A stretch of 6,921 nucleotides of DNA from an uncultured Saprospiraceae bacterium (GCA_937967535.1 CALCMV010000427.1:1-6921); one strand, 5' to 3'. Shown: positions 1 through 6,407, counted from the stretch's first letter. Numbers and translations: made by a program. The notes: a model not told the origin generated them from the sequence alone.

Positions 1-21
1 ACAACACCACAACACGAAAAA

Positions 22-1929
22 ATGCGCGAAACAAAATTCATAGAACAAAACAAAGAGAAGTGGACGGAATTTGAGGCTTTATTAAAGGAGAAAAATAAAG
101 ACCCTGACCGCCTCAACAAACTCTTCGTAGAGATTACAGACGACCTTTCTTACTCCCGTACTTTTTATCCGAATCGTTCGGTACGCTACTACCTCAATGG
201 CTTGGCACAAAGCCTGTTTCACAATATTTATAAGAATCGAAAACGCAAAAATCGTTTCGTGCATTTCTGGACACGCGAACTGCCGCAGGTCGTGTGGGAA
301 TCGCGTCGGGAATTTTTGATTGCTTTTACAGTATTTTGGTTGGCATTCGGGATAGGGATGTTGTCTTGCGCGATGGATATTGAATTTCCGCGCACGATTT
401 TGGGCGATAGCTATGTCAATATGACCGAGCGCAATATCGAAAATAACGACCCGATGGCGGTCTACAAACAACGCAATGAGGTAGACATGTTTTTGGGCAT
501 TACGCTCAACAATTTGCAGGTAGATTTTCTGGCATTTATATCCGGTATTTTGGCGGGCATCGGTACGCTGGGCGTATTGATTTATAATGCGATTATGATT
601 GGGGCGTTCCAATTCTTTTTCGTAGAAAAAGGCGTATTTTGGGAGTCTTTTTTGACGGTTTGGATACATGGTACGATTGAGATTTCGACCATAATTATCT
701 CGGCGGCAGCAGGTTTGGCTCTATGCAGGGGATTGGTATTTCCGGGTACATACTCGCGGCTGCAAGCCTTCCAAATTTCGGCAAGGCGCGGCTTAAAAAT
801 CCTGATGGGCGTAGTGCCTTTGACCATTCTGGCGGGATTTTTTGAGGGTTTTCTCACACGACATACGGATACGCCTGATGTACTGCGATTGGCGATTATT
901 ATTTTTTCTGCAATATTTATTATCGGATATTTTGCAGTATATCCCTGGCGATTGGCGCGTACTGGCGCATTTGACGAAAAATTGGAAGATGAAAAACTCC
1001 CGCCTACACGCACCGAACCGATGGATTATCAAAAAATCATGACCGTTGGCGAAATTTTCAAGGAGACATTCGCCTTTTTTAAGCGTTATTTGCGGATAAT
1101 TATCATCGCTGCGATGATTTTTTCCACTCTATACTGCGGCATCGGCTACTATCTGATGAACGATGATTTTCTGGACATATTTACCGCTTCACAATATATG
1201 GGCGGGCATTGGGTTTTCATTGCACTCGCTATATCTGCTACCATGCAGCAATTGAGCGAAATGTTTGATTATTCCATGCAAATGATGTTCGTCCTAAATA
1301 CAGCTTGGTTCACGCTTATCTTATTGTTTATCAACTATTTAATGGTCAGCGAAACAGAAGCAAGACCACGACATGAACATATTAATTGGCGCGAAATCGG
1401 CGACTTTTTTCTCCGAAATATCCTCAAAATCATTCCGCTTGCCTTATTGCTGAATGTCGTATTTTTCCTGCCCATCGGTCTAGGTTGGCTCCTTGCTTTA
1501 GGGCTGTTTCCGATAGGTGGTTTGTACCTTTTTGTCATGGCAAAAGAACGACTCAATCCCTTTTCTGCCATTGGGCGTACTTTTTATTTATTGGGCAATG
1601 GATGGGGCAAAATGTATGGTATTTTTCTCATTGTTTCACTGGTTGGTTTCGGTTTATTTATGATGCTCAATACGGGCGCGATTTGGTTCTATTTTGAAAT
1701 GATACAAATGCTCTTTGATGCCGAACAAACCACCATTCAAACCCTCGCAAAAGGAGTGACTGCCTTCCTGATGATACTTGTTTTTAGTGCGACCCTTTCG
1801 CTTTATGTTATTGGAATGGGTTTATTATATTTTACATTACGCGAAATTCAGGAAGCATCAGGACTCAAAGAACGCATCCGGTCAATTGGCAAAAAACGCC
1901 GCGCTTTTGGTTTGGAAGTAGAAAATTAG
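22..1929 (+). CDS. SpoIIM/DUF95-family polytopic membrane protein with an additional C-terminal membrane module
   Basis: This is a 635-residue integral inner-membrane protein of unknown biochemical role. The first ~95 residues are charged and probably cytoplasmic. Hydrophobic segments lie near residues 98-117, 166-200, 207-238, 258-277 and 288-308. The signature HGTIE (216-220) followed by an Ala/Gly-rich helix, and FFEGFLT (273-279), are the hallmarks I associate with the SpoIIM (DUF95) family. After a charged linker (312-345) comes a second membrane module with helices near 357-378, 396-409, 422-441, 466-505, 530-556 and 577-604, ending in a basic tail. The family is named for a Bacillus sporulation protein, but Bacteroidota homologues occur in non-sporulating cells, where I recall them beside RDD, DUF4129, MoxR and DUF58 genes. 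Only 21 bases lie upstream, so those neighbours cannot be checked. The frame stays open to the window edge, but MRETKFIEQN is a typical family start. No Shine-Dalgarno is visible. The family call is firm; the function is open. Confidence 0.85.
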   Translation: MRETKFIEQNKEKWTEFEALLKEKNKDPDRLNKLFVEITDDLSYSRTFYPNRSVRYYLNGLAQSLFHNIYKNRKRKNRFVHFWTRELPQVVWESRREFLIAFTVFWLAFGIGMLSCAMDIEFPRTILGDSYVNMTERNIENNDPMAVYKQRNEVDMFLGITLNNLQVDFLAFISGILAGIGTLGVLIYNAIMIGAFQFFFVEKGVFWESFLTVWIHGTIEISTIIISAAAGLALCRGLVFPGTYSRLQAFQISARRGLKILMGVVPLTILAGFFEGFLTRHTDTPDVLRLAIIIFSAIFIIGYFAVYPWRLARTGAFDEKLEDEKLPPTRTEPMDYQKIMTVGEIFKETFAFFKRYLRIIIIAAMIFSTLYCGIGYYLMNDDFLDIFTASQYMGGHWVFIALAISATMQQLSEMFDYSMQMMFVLNTAWFTLILLFINYLMVSETEARPRHEHINWREIGDFFLRNILKIIPLALLLNVVFFLPIGLGWLLALGLFPIGGLYLFVMAKERLNPFSAIGRTFYLLGNGWGKMYGIFLIVSLVGFGLFMMLNTGAIWFYFEMIQMLFDAEQTTIQTLAKGVTAFLMILVFSATLSLYVIGMGLLYFTLREIQEASGLKERIRSIGKKRRAFGLEVEN

Positions 1930-1966
1930 CCGTTTTTTTTGCCCAAATAATGAAAAAAATTACATT

Positions 1967-1989
1967 TCACTTACCTTCAATATAAGTGA
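1967..1989. repeat. Small hairpin downstream of the SpoIIM-like gene
   Basis: TCACTTA (1967-1973) and TAAGTGA (1983-1989) form a perfect 7-bp stem around a 9-base loop, about 38 bases after the SpoIIM-like stop codon. No T-tract follows, so it is not a canonical intrinsic terminator. It could protect a 3' end or be chance in AT-rich DNA. Confidence 0.3.
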
Positions 1990-2246
1990 TTGCATTGTAA
2001 TTAGTCCGACTATTTAAGTCACATAAAACTAAGACATTGCAACACATTCAGGCTTTATTTTTTGTTTCAAAAAGTAATAAATATTTGTTTTGTACAACAA
2101 TAAAAAAAACGACTTCACCCAAATTATTTCTTCAAATAAATGAATTAATGTAATTTAGCGGCTTAACACAGAGTATCTACAGAGGAAAAGTCATTTTTCA
2201 AAGGCTAGAAAAAGTAAGTATTTGCTTGTATTTTAATTAATTTCTG

Positions 2247-2417
2247 GACTTTGGACATTTTGGAAATTAGGAAACGAAATTAGGCTTACTTTCCTAAGTA
2301 ACTGATTATCAAATGCTTATATTTTATTATAAATAAAAAACATTTAATTAATATTATTTTGTAAAAAATTGTAAAACAATATTTTATCAATTTCCTAATT
2401 CTCCAATGTCCAAAGTC
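2247..2417. repeat. Spaced imperfect inverted repeat, arms 2247-2274 and 2391-2417
   Basis: The left arm begins GACTTTGGACATT and continues to a TTAGGAAA-like end. The right arm is its reverse complement over the same 13-base core and over the TTAGGAAA part, with small differences between. The arms are separated by about 116 bp of nearly pure AT sequence. The left arm has a loose 7-base rhythm (TGGACTT, TGGACAT, TTTGGAA, ATTAGGA). It could be a decayed miniature element or two opposed copies of a genome-wide short repeat. No encoded protein or clear target-site duplication is visible. Confidence 0.5.
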
Positions 2418-2452
2418 TCGCTAATTTTTAATATAAAAAATAAATACAAATT

Positions 2453-2460
2453 TACTTTTA
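2453..2460 (+). promoter_or_regulatory. Possible -7 box for the coiled-coil protein gene
   Basis: TACTTTTA matches the Bacteroidota -7 consensus TAnnTTTG at all but the last base. It would place the transcript start near 2467, giving a leader of about 30 bases that includes the TGAACT repeat. No clear -33 TTG is seen, and in such AT-rich DNA this match is weak. Confidence 0.25.
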
Positions 2461-2462
2461 CC

Positions 2463-2480
2463 TGAACTTGAACTTGAACT
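2463..2480 (+). repeat. Three tandem TGAACT hexamers before the coiled-coil gene
   Basis: Three exact TGAACT units end 15 bases before the start codon at 2496. The unit shares the GAACT core of the heptamer array at 4039-4143. It may lie in the leader or the promoter spacer. Its short, exact structure makes it prone to slippage, so it could vary between strains. Confidence 0.6.
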
Positions 2481-2495
2481 TATTAAACGATAGTT

Positions 2496-3923
2496 ATGAA
2501 AACGAAATTGGTATTATGGGGTACGGATGACAAAGACGAAAAAGTCTTGATGGCAATTCAGCTAAGAGCTGAAGATAATCAGGTTGATGTCTGGACATTC
2601 CATGGTGAAAATGCGACAAATGATTTGCACAAACAACTGCTGTACGAATGGCGGGAAGGCAAAGAAATGGCTTTTCCCGAAAGCGGTTACAATCACCACG
2701 AAAGCGAATTGTCTGCCACCGGAAAATTGTTACCGGAAAATATATTTCCCGAAAAAGACGAACTCATTGAGCGCGCCAAAACCGAATGGCACTTTGTCGT
2801 TTTATCTTCCAAACTAAATGAAGTCTATCAAATAGAACTTAACGAACTGCGCGAAACAATTGAGGGTTTGGAAAGCTATTCTAAGGAAAAATGGGACGAA
2901 TTAAAAGTATTTTGGGACAAAGTGCGTGAGCAAATGCAGGAAAACAACCTCGCCCGCGACCACGCCAATTCACTCAAACGACAGGTTAATTCGCTTTTTT
3001 CTTACCTGAAAGACTTGCGCTCTGCGCGAGAAGCTGAATTTCAAGCAAATTCGGCATCTTCATACGATAAATTTAACAAAACGCTCGAAGAGGTCAATAC
3101 GCGAATTAAAAAGGGAGAAATGCTACACTTGGTATTTGAAGAACTCAAATCCATACAGCGCGAATTTCGCTCTATGCAACTCACCCGTGAAGATAGAGCC
3201 AAACTCTGGCCAAAAATTGATGGGGCATTCAAAGCTGTCAAAGAACGTCGTTTTGGTCCTGCTGCCGCAGGTGGCGGTGGGGGCAATTCACCCATTGACC
3301 GTCATCAGAATCGTCTGAATGGCTTGATGGAAGCCATTTCAAAAATGGAACGCTCCATCAAACGCGATAAAGAAGACCTCGTAGCACAGGAACGCAAAAA
3401 GGACAGCAGCAGCATCGGGCAACTCGAAGCACAACTTTTGGACGCGAAAATGAATATCATCAAAAGCCGCGTGAAATCAAAAGAAGACAAGCTCAAAAAT
3501 ATGCACAAAACACGCGAGGATGTGGAGAGAAGACTCGCACAAGCCAAGCAGCGTACAGAGGCAAGAGCCGCAAAAGCAGCAGAAAAAGCCGCCGCAACGC
3601 CTCCGGCAGAAGCAAGTCCAACGGTAGTACCCGCCGATGTCGCAAAAGCTACCGAAGCAGTAGAGGAAAAAGCGGAAGAAGCTAAAGAGGCAGTTGCCGA
3701 TATTACCGAAGATGCTAAAACGGTAGAAGTACCTGCCGATGTCGCAAAAGCCACCGAAGCAGTAGAGGAAAAAGCAGAAGAAGCTAAAGAAGCAGTTGCC
3801 AATATTGCCGAAGATGCTAAAACGGTAGAAGTACCTGCCGATGTAGCAAAAGCTACCGAAGCAGTAGAGGAAGAAACAGAAGAAACTCTTACAGAAGTTG
3901 TCAACAACGAAGAAGAAGAATAA
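2496..3923 (+). CDS. Coiled-coil protein with DUF349-like segment and repetitive acidic Ala/Glu-rich tail
   Basis: This 475-residue protein has no signal peptide or membrane helix, so it is probably cytoplasmic. Residues 1-112 form a compact, non-repetitive, probably globular module beginning MKTKLVLWGTDDKDEKVL. I recall similar N-termini in uncharacterised proteins of Saprospiria-type Bacteroidota, but cannot verify it. Residues 112-253 are highly charged and helical, and 215-253 (QREFRSM, LWPKIDGAF, RRF) resemble DUF349 repeats. An Ala/Gly linker (255-263) leads to a long predicted coiled coil (270-365), then an Ala/Pro stretch. From residue 378 a 34-residue unit starting VPADVAKATEAVEE occurs twice in full and once in part, ending in an acidic tail. 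ATG 2496 is the only sensible start; no Shine-Dalgarno is visible. The gene is flanked by a long spacer and a strong terminator, so it is probably monocistronic. The function is unknown; a scaffold, nucleoid-associated or RNA-associated role is possible. Confidence 0.85.
   Translation: MKTKLVLWGTDDKDEKVLMAIQLRAEDNQVDVWTFHGENATNDLHKQLLYEWREGKEMAFPESGYNHHESELSATGKLLPENIFPEKDELIERAKTEWHFVVLSSKLNEVYQIELNELRETIEGLESYSKEKWDELKVFWDKVREQMQENNLARDHANSLKRQVNSLFSYLKDLRSAREAEFQANSASSYDKFNKTLEEVNTRIKKGEMLHLVFEELKSIQREFRSMQLTREDRAKLWPKIDGAFKAVKERRFGPAAAGGGGGNSPIDRHQNRLNGLMEAISKMERSIKRDKEDLVAQERKKDSSSIGQLEAQLLDAKMNIIKSRVKSKEDKLKNMHKTREDVERRLAQAKQRTEARAAKAAEKAAATPPAEASPTVVPADVAKATEAVEEKAEEAKEAVADITEDAKTVEVPADVAKATEAVEEKAEEAKEAVANIAEDAKTVEVPADVAKATEAVEEETEETLTEVVNNEEEE
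3627..3920 (+). repeat. In-frame 102-bp tandem repeats encoding the acidic tail
   Basis: Unit boundaries are at 3627, 3729 and 3831, exactly 102 bp (34 codons) apart. Units 1 and 2 differ at only 6 of 102 positions, and 4 of the 6 changes are synonymous. The third copy matches for about 42 bases and then drifts into a Glu/Thr-rich end. The protein unit (VPADVAKATEAVEE, then Lys/Glu/Ala-rich, then EDAKTVE) looks amphipathic-helical. Near identity at the DNA level indicates recent duplication or gene conversion. Confidence 0.9.
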
Positions 3924-3955
3924 GAAAGCAAATAAAAACGGTTCAAATTATATTT

Positions 3956-3986
3956 AAAAAGCCTTCCGATTCGGAGGGCTTTTTTT
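3956..3986 (+). terminator. Intrinsic terminator of the coiled-coil gene
   Basis: GCCTTCCG (3961-3968) pairs with CGGAGGGC (3972-3979), including one G-T pair, around a 3-base loop. A run of seven T follows (3980-3986). The preceding A-run (3956-3960) extends the stem, so it could also stop transcription arriving from the minus-strand gene beyond. It lies about 35 bases after the stop codon. Confidence 0.9.
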
Positions 3987-4038
3987 ATGACTATCAGTTT
4001 ATAGCTTTTTACAATTCATTGAATAACAATATTTTATA

Positions 4039-4143
4039 AAAAACCATGAACTATTCACTATTCACCATGAACTATTCACTATTCACTATGAACTATGAAC
4101 TATGAACTAAAAACTATGAACTAAAAACTAAAAACCATTCATC
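4039..4143. repeat. Array of 15 in-phase heptanucleotide repeats
   Basis: Fifteen consecutive 7-bp units can be read without a phase break. They are mainly ATGAACT (6 copies), ATTCACT or ATTCACC (4) and AAAAACT or AAAAACC (4), plus a final ATTCATC. The first fourteen all follow the pattern A-N-N-N-A-C-Y. A diverged unit, ATTCCTC, continues at 4144-4150. The array fills the gap between the terminator region and the minus-strand gene and overlaps its stop codon (complement of 4142-4144). Seven is not a multiple of three, so the array is not coding. The alternating unit types suggest a higher-order repeat structure. Confidence 0.9.
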
Positions 4144-4624
4144 ATTCCTCCACAGTCCACTTTCCTTTTTTCAATAAACTTGCTACATCGGGGCGTTCAC
4201 TCAAAAACTCATGAAATGATTTACCGGATAAAAAGGTAATCTGCCCACCAAAAGTCCCTGCCTCTCGAAAATATACCTTTACCGGACGAAACATCAAATA
4301 TTGATTTTCCACCATCTTCTCAATATTGTGGTACGGATAGCGGCGCGATTTAAAATAATTGGTAACATACATAAAATCATTGTCCATATCCACCCGTTTG
4401 AGTCGCATAAACAAGAAATAAAACAAGAAAATACCGGACAATAAAAAAGTCAAAGCCACGATTCGCGCTATCATCGGCGTAACCACCCCACCCGCAATCA
4501 AATACGCGCCATCTTCAGAAAATAAAATGAAGCCTACAAAAGTCCCAAAAAAAGCCGTCCACATTACAGGAAATACCAATTTGAGGAACAGCGTCCAGCC
4601 GGAAGAAACGGATTGTATTTGCAT
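4142..4624 (-). CDS. Small two-helix membrane protein with possible PH-like domain, function unknown
   Basis: This 160-residue protein carries two hydrophobic helices, roughly residues 11-35 and 51-74, joined by a short acidic loop. The second helix is followed by basic MRLKRV, suggesting that the C-terminal half faces the cytoplasm. Residues 76-150 look beta-rich, ending in a helix (KSFHEFLSERPDVASLLKK). That arrangement resembles bacterial PH-like domains attached to membrane anchors, but I cannot name a family. The start at 4624 fits the first helix; the next Met is residue 21, inside it. A TACCTTTG box lies only four bases upstream of the ATG, pointing to a leaderless transcript. A terminator at 4702-4732 separates it from porV, so it is likely transcribed alone. 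Its last codons and stop overlap the edge of the heptamer array. Confidence 0.75.
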   Translation of the reverse strand: MQIQSVSSGWTLFLKLVFPVMWTAFFGTFVGFILFSEDGAYLIAGGVVTPMIARIVALTFLLSGIFLFYFLFMRLKRVDMDNDFMYVTNYFKSRRYPYHNIEKMVENQYLMFRPVKVYFREAGTFGGQITFLSGKSFHEFLSERPDVASLLKKGKWTVEE

Positions 4625-4628
4625 CCTG

Positions 4629-4636
4629 CAAAGGTA
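4629..4636 (-). promoter_or_regulatory. Bacteroidota -7 box of the small membrane protein gene
   Basis: Read on the minus strand, TACCTTTG matches TAnnTTTG exactly. Its last base is five positions before the A of the start codon, so transcription should begin at or within a few bases of the ATG. A clear -33 TTG is not seen at the expected distance, where the palindrome at 4656-4667 lies instead. Confidence 0.6.
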
Positions 4637-4655
4637 GTTAACAATGCTGTAATGC

Positions 4656-4667
4656 TTAAACGTTTAA
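4656..4667. promoter_or_regulatory. Perfect 12-bp palindrome over the -33 region of the small membrane protein promoter
   Basis: TTAAACGTTTAA is a perfect palindrome starting 19 bases upstream of the -7 box, where the -33 element would sit. It could be an operator for a dimeric regulator. AT-rich palindromes of this size also arise by chance. Confidence 0.3.
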
Positions 4668-4701
4668 ATCACTCATTTGCCGACTTGAGTAAATTGCAAA
4701 C

Positions 4702-4732
4702 AAAAAGCGTGTTTGCCATCGACAAACACGCT
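4702..4732 (-). terminator. Intrinsic terminator of porV
   Basis: On the minus strand AGCGTGTTTG and CAAACACGCT form a perfect 10-bp stem around a 7-base loop, followed by a run of T (complement of 4702-4706). It sits about 64 bases after the porV stop codon and before the promoter of the next minus-strand gene, dividing the two into separate units. Confidence 0.9.
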
Positions 4733-4795
4733 CATTATATTTTGAAAATTGCAAAGCAATAAAAAACTCATAGCCCGCAACTTGCTAATTCTAGT

Positions 4796-6028
4796 TTATC
4801 TCTCCACTCCTTCAAATGCTCCAAAATCAAACAATAAGGAAAAACGCAAAGTATTATCCAATGGATTACGCTGATTCGTAGTAGGTACAAGATAAGAGAA
4901 ATTCAGACCAAAGATATTGTATTTCAAGCCCAAACCAACCGTAAAAAATTTACGATTACCCTTCGTTCTATGCTCATTGAAATGCCCCACACGTACTGCA
5001 AATTGCTTGTCGTACCAATACTCTACCCCTATCGAATAAGTATTTTCGCGTAGCTCTTCGCCAAATCCGCCCGGTGCATCACCAAAGGAACTGAAGATGC
5101 CTGATGTCACTGATTGTTCTCTATAATCAGGTATTTCGGGGTCGCCCCCACCGGCATTTTCTTCGCTAAACGGGTCGCCGCCCGGAGGCGTAGGCACAAG
5201 CAAACGATTGATGTCAATTGCAAAATTAATCGAATTGAAATCATCAATATCATACTCCAAACCAACACCGATACCAAGATTGGTCGGGATAAAATCTCTG
5301 TTGGCAGATTGCGTATACGAAATCTTCGTACCCAGATTCGTGATAGATGCACCAATCATCAAACGCGCATCACTGCCGCTAATTTCGAGTGGTGTGCGAT
5401 AAGTAAATGACAAATCGCTCGCAAAAGCATTACCCGGCGTAATCGTTTCATCCTCAACGGTTTGTCCGTTGGCGAGGCGAGAGTAGATATATTTCATTGC
5501 CAGACCTGCTGCAAATCTATCACTCAATTTGCGGCTATATGCCAATGACAACTCAAACTCATTCGGGCGGTCCATACCGAGTGGCTGACCGTTTTCATCC
5601 GTAAATTGAATCGTACCCAAAGAAAAATAACGAAGCCCCAAACCAACAGTTTGCAAATCATCCAGCTTGCGATAGCCCGAAAGATAAGCCAAGTAAACAT
5701 CCTGCAAACCCAAAGCACGCAGCCAAGGCGTATAAGTAGCAGAAAGTCCCAAGTCTTGGTCGGCAAATGCCAACTTAGAGGTATTGAAGTGCATGGCATT
5801 GGCATCCGGTGAAATCGCAATTCCTACATCACCCATCGCACCACTACGCGCATCAGGAATGATTCTCAAAAATGGAACAGAAGTCACAATAGTATTGACG
5901 CAAGGTTGTCCGGTCACTTGATTGATGCCGTTTGCATCACACAGGTTGAGTTGGGCAATTGAGTGAGTAGATATAAATGTGAAGAGAGCCAAAACAAGAC
6001 TCATCTTCATAATAATATTTTTCATCAT
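4796..6028 (-). CDS. porV: Type IX secretion system outer-membrane protein PorV (LptO)
   Basis: PorV is a FadL-like outer-membrane beta-barrel. In type IX secretion it takes cargo bearing the C-terminal signal domain from the SprA translocon and delivers it to the PorU-containing attachment complex. This 410-residue protein has a signal peptide (about 1-25, cleavage probably after SIA before Gln26). The conserved N-terminal family block follows: PFLRIIPDARSGAMGDVG (52-69), SPDANAMHFNTSKLAF (73-88) and YTPWLR (99-104). TPGNAFASDLSFTYR (197-211) and alternating beta-strands to the C-terminus complete the barrel. A Gly/Pro/Asp-rich loop at 279-302 is probably extracellular. Cys30 and Cys43 could form a disulfide. 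The start could be Met1 or Met2 (ATGATG). A TATATTTG box lies 29 bases upstream. The partner gene porU, often immediately upstream in Bacteroidota, is absent for at least 890 bp. The length and motifs look intact. Confidence 0.92.
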   Translation of the reverse strand: MMKNIIMKMSLVLALFTFISTHSIAQLNLCDANGINQVTGQPCVNTIVTSVPFLRIIPDARSGAMGDVGIAISPDANAMHFNTSKLAFADQDLGLSATYTPWLRALGLQDVYLAYLSGYRKLDDLQTVGLGLRYFSLGTIQFTDENGQPLGMDRPNEFELSLAYSRKLSDRFAAGLAMKYIYSRLANGQTVEDETITPGNAFASDLSFTYRTPLEISGSDARLMIGASITNLGTKISYTQSANRDFIPTNLGIGVGLEYDIDDFNSINFAIDINRLLVPTPPGGDPFSEENAGGGDPEIPDYREQSVTSGIFSSFGDAPGGFGEELRENTYSIGVEYWYDKQFAVRVGHFNEHRTKGNRKFFTVGLGLKYNIFGLNFSYLVPTTNQRNPLDNTLRFSLLFDFGAFEGVER

Positions 6029-6056
6029 TTTGATAATGTTTTTGTTTTGTGGAACG

Positions 6057-6064
6057 CAAATATA
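6057..6064 (-). promoter_or_regulatory. Bacteroidota -7 box of porV
   Basis: Read on the minus strand, TATATTTG is an exact TAnnTTTG match, placing the transcript start near 6050 and giving a leader of about 20-25 bases before the ATG at 6028. The leader is A-rich with no Shine-Dalgarno, as is usual in the phylum. No good -33 TTG is visible. Confidence 0.6.
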
Positions 6065-6117
6065 GACAATGATTGTTGAAAAATTCTAAAAAACAAATTC
6101 CAAATTCCAATAAGATG

Positions 6118-6132
6118 AGATATTATATATCT
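6118..6132. repeat. Palindrome AGATAT-N3-ATATCT upstream of porV
   Basis: Two perfect 6-bp arms flank TAT. With the palindrome at 6143-6156, it lies inside an outer pair CAAATTCC (6094-6101, and again at 6101-6108) and GGAATTTG (6155-6162). The position, about 55-70 bp upstream of the porV -7 box, is compatible with a regulator site, but the AT content weakens the case. Confidence 0.35.
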
Positions 6133-6142
6133 TGAGAATTTA

Positions 6143-6156
6143 CCGATAATTATCGG
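6143..6156. promoter_or_regulatory. Perfect 14-bp palindrome upstream of porV
   Basis: CCGATAATTATCGG is fully self-complementary, with GC-containing ends that make chance less likely than for a pure AT palindrome. It is centred about 85 bp upstream of the porV -7 box. It may be an operator or activator site; no regulator is encoded in the window. Confidence 0.4.
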
Positions 6157-6225
6157 AATTTGATATTTACTTTGAACTACGCAACATTTTTGATTTAGTT
6201 GCAATTTTTGTCCTACATTTCAATT

Positions 6226-6234
6226 TTATCCACA
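6226..6234 (+). promoter_or_regulatory. Single consensus DnaA-box sequence
   Basis: TTATCCACA is identical to the high-affinity DnaA box. A second site at 6440-6448 (ATTTTCACA) matches the relaxed consensus TTWTNCACA at 8 of 9 positions. Two spaced sites do not make an origin. This may be a DnaA titration or regulatory site, or chance. Confidence 0.25.
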
Positions 6235-6383
6235 AAAACAGGATTGATGTTTATACTCCTAAAAATTTATAATCATAGCGATATTCTCGCAATAACTTAC
6301 TATTAACGCCACAGGTATTTATTTATTTTGATGGATGTTAAAAAAATTAACTTTTCTTGGCAATAAACGGTAGGCATTAGCCG

Positions 6384-6407
6384 GCGTACAAACGCAGACT
6401 AGTACGC
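6384..6407. repeat. Small inverted repeat GCGTAC/GTACGC
   Basis: GCGTAC (6384-6389) and GTACGC (6402-6407) form a 6-bp stem around a 12-base loop, inside the only GC-richer patch of the right-hand non-coding region. It could belong to a structured RNA or to the repeat family that also carries CGAGTA nearby. Confidence 0.35.

Larger units (their letters stand above)
1930..2495. other. AT-rich non-coding spacer between the SpoIIM-like and coiled-coil genes
   Basis: This 566-bp stretch is very AT-rich, especially 2320-2400, and shows no credible reading frame. It contains a 7-bp-stem hairpin (1967-1989), a short palindrome TAGTCCGACTA (2002-2012), a spaced inverted repeat (2247-2274 with 2391-2417) and three TGAACT units just before the next gene. 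No convincing intrinsic terminator for the upstream gene is present, although a T-run follows its stop codon. The length and composition suggest a regulatory or relic region, not a missed gene. Confidence 0.6.

Noticed and set aside
82..669. A 195-codon open frame on the minus strand inside the SpoIIM-like gene
   Set aside because: Its translation shows no recognisable domain, membrane pattern or start signal, while the plus-strand frame has strong family motifs throughout.
1888..1943. A possible terminator stem pairing GGCAAAAAACG near the end of the SpoIIM-like gene with CGTTTTTTTTGCC after its stop
   Set aside because: The loop is over 30 bases, the stem needs a two-base bulge, and the T-run is inside the stem, not after it. 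This is not a canonical intrinsic terminator.
3305..3946. A 213-codon open frame on the minus strand, rich in Ser/Ala/Thr repeats
   Set aside because: It is the antisense shadow of the 102-bp repeats and coiled-coil region of the plus-strand gene. Its low-complexity composition is the complement of Ala/Glu/Lys codons, and it would read through the plus-strand terminator side without its own promoter.
4039..4143. A CRISPR array
   Set aside because: The units are 7 bp with no spacers, and no cas gene is present; it is a short tandem repeat.
5524..5820. A 98-codon open frame on the minus strand in another frame of porV
   Set aside because: It lies fully within conserved PorV coding sequence and has no family features.
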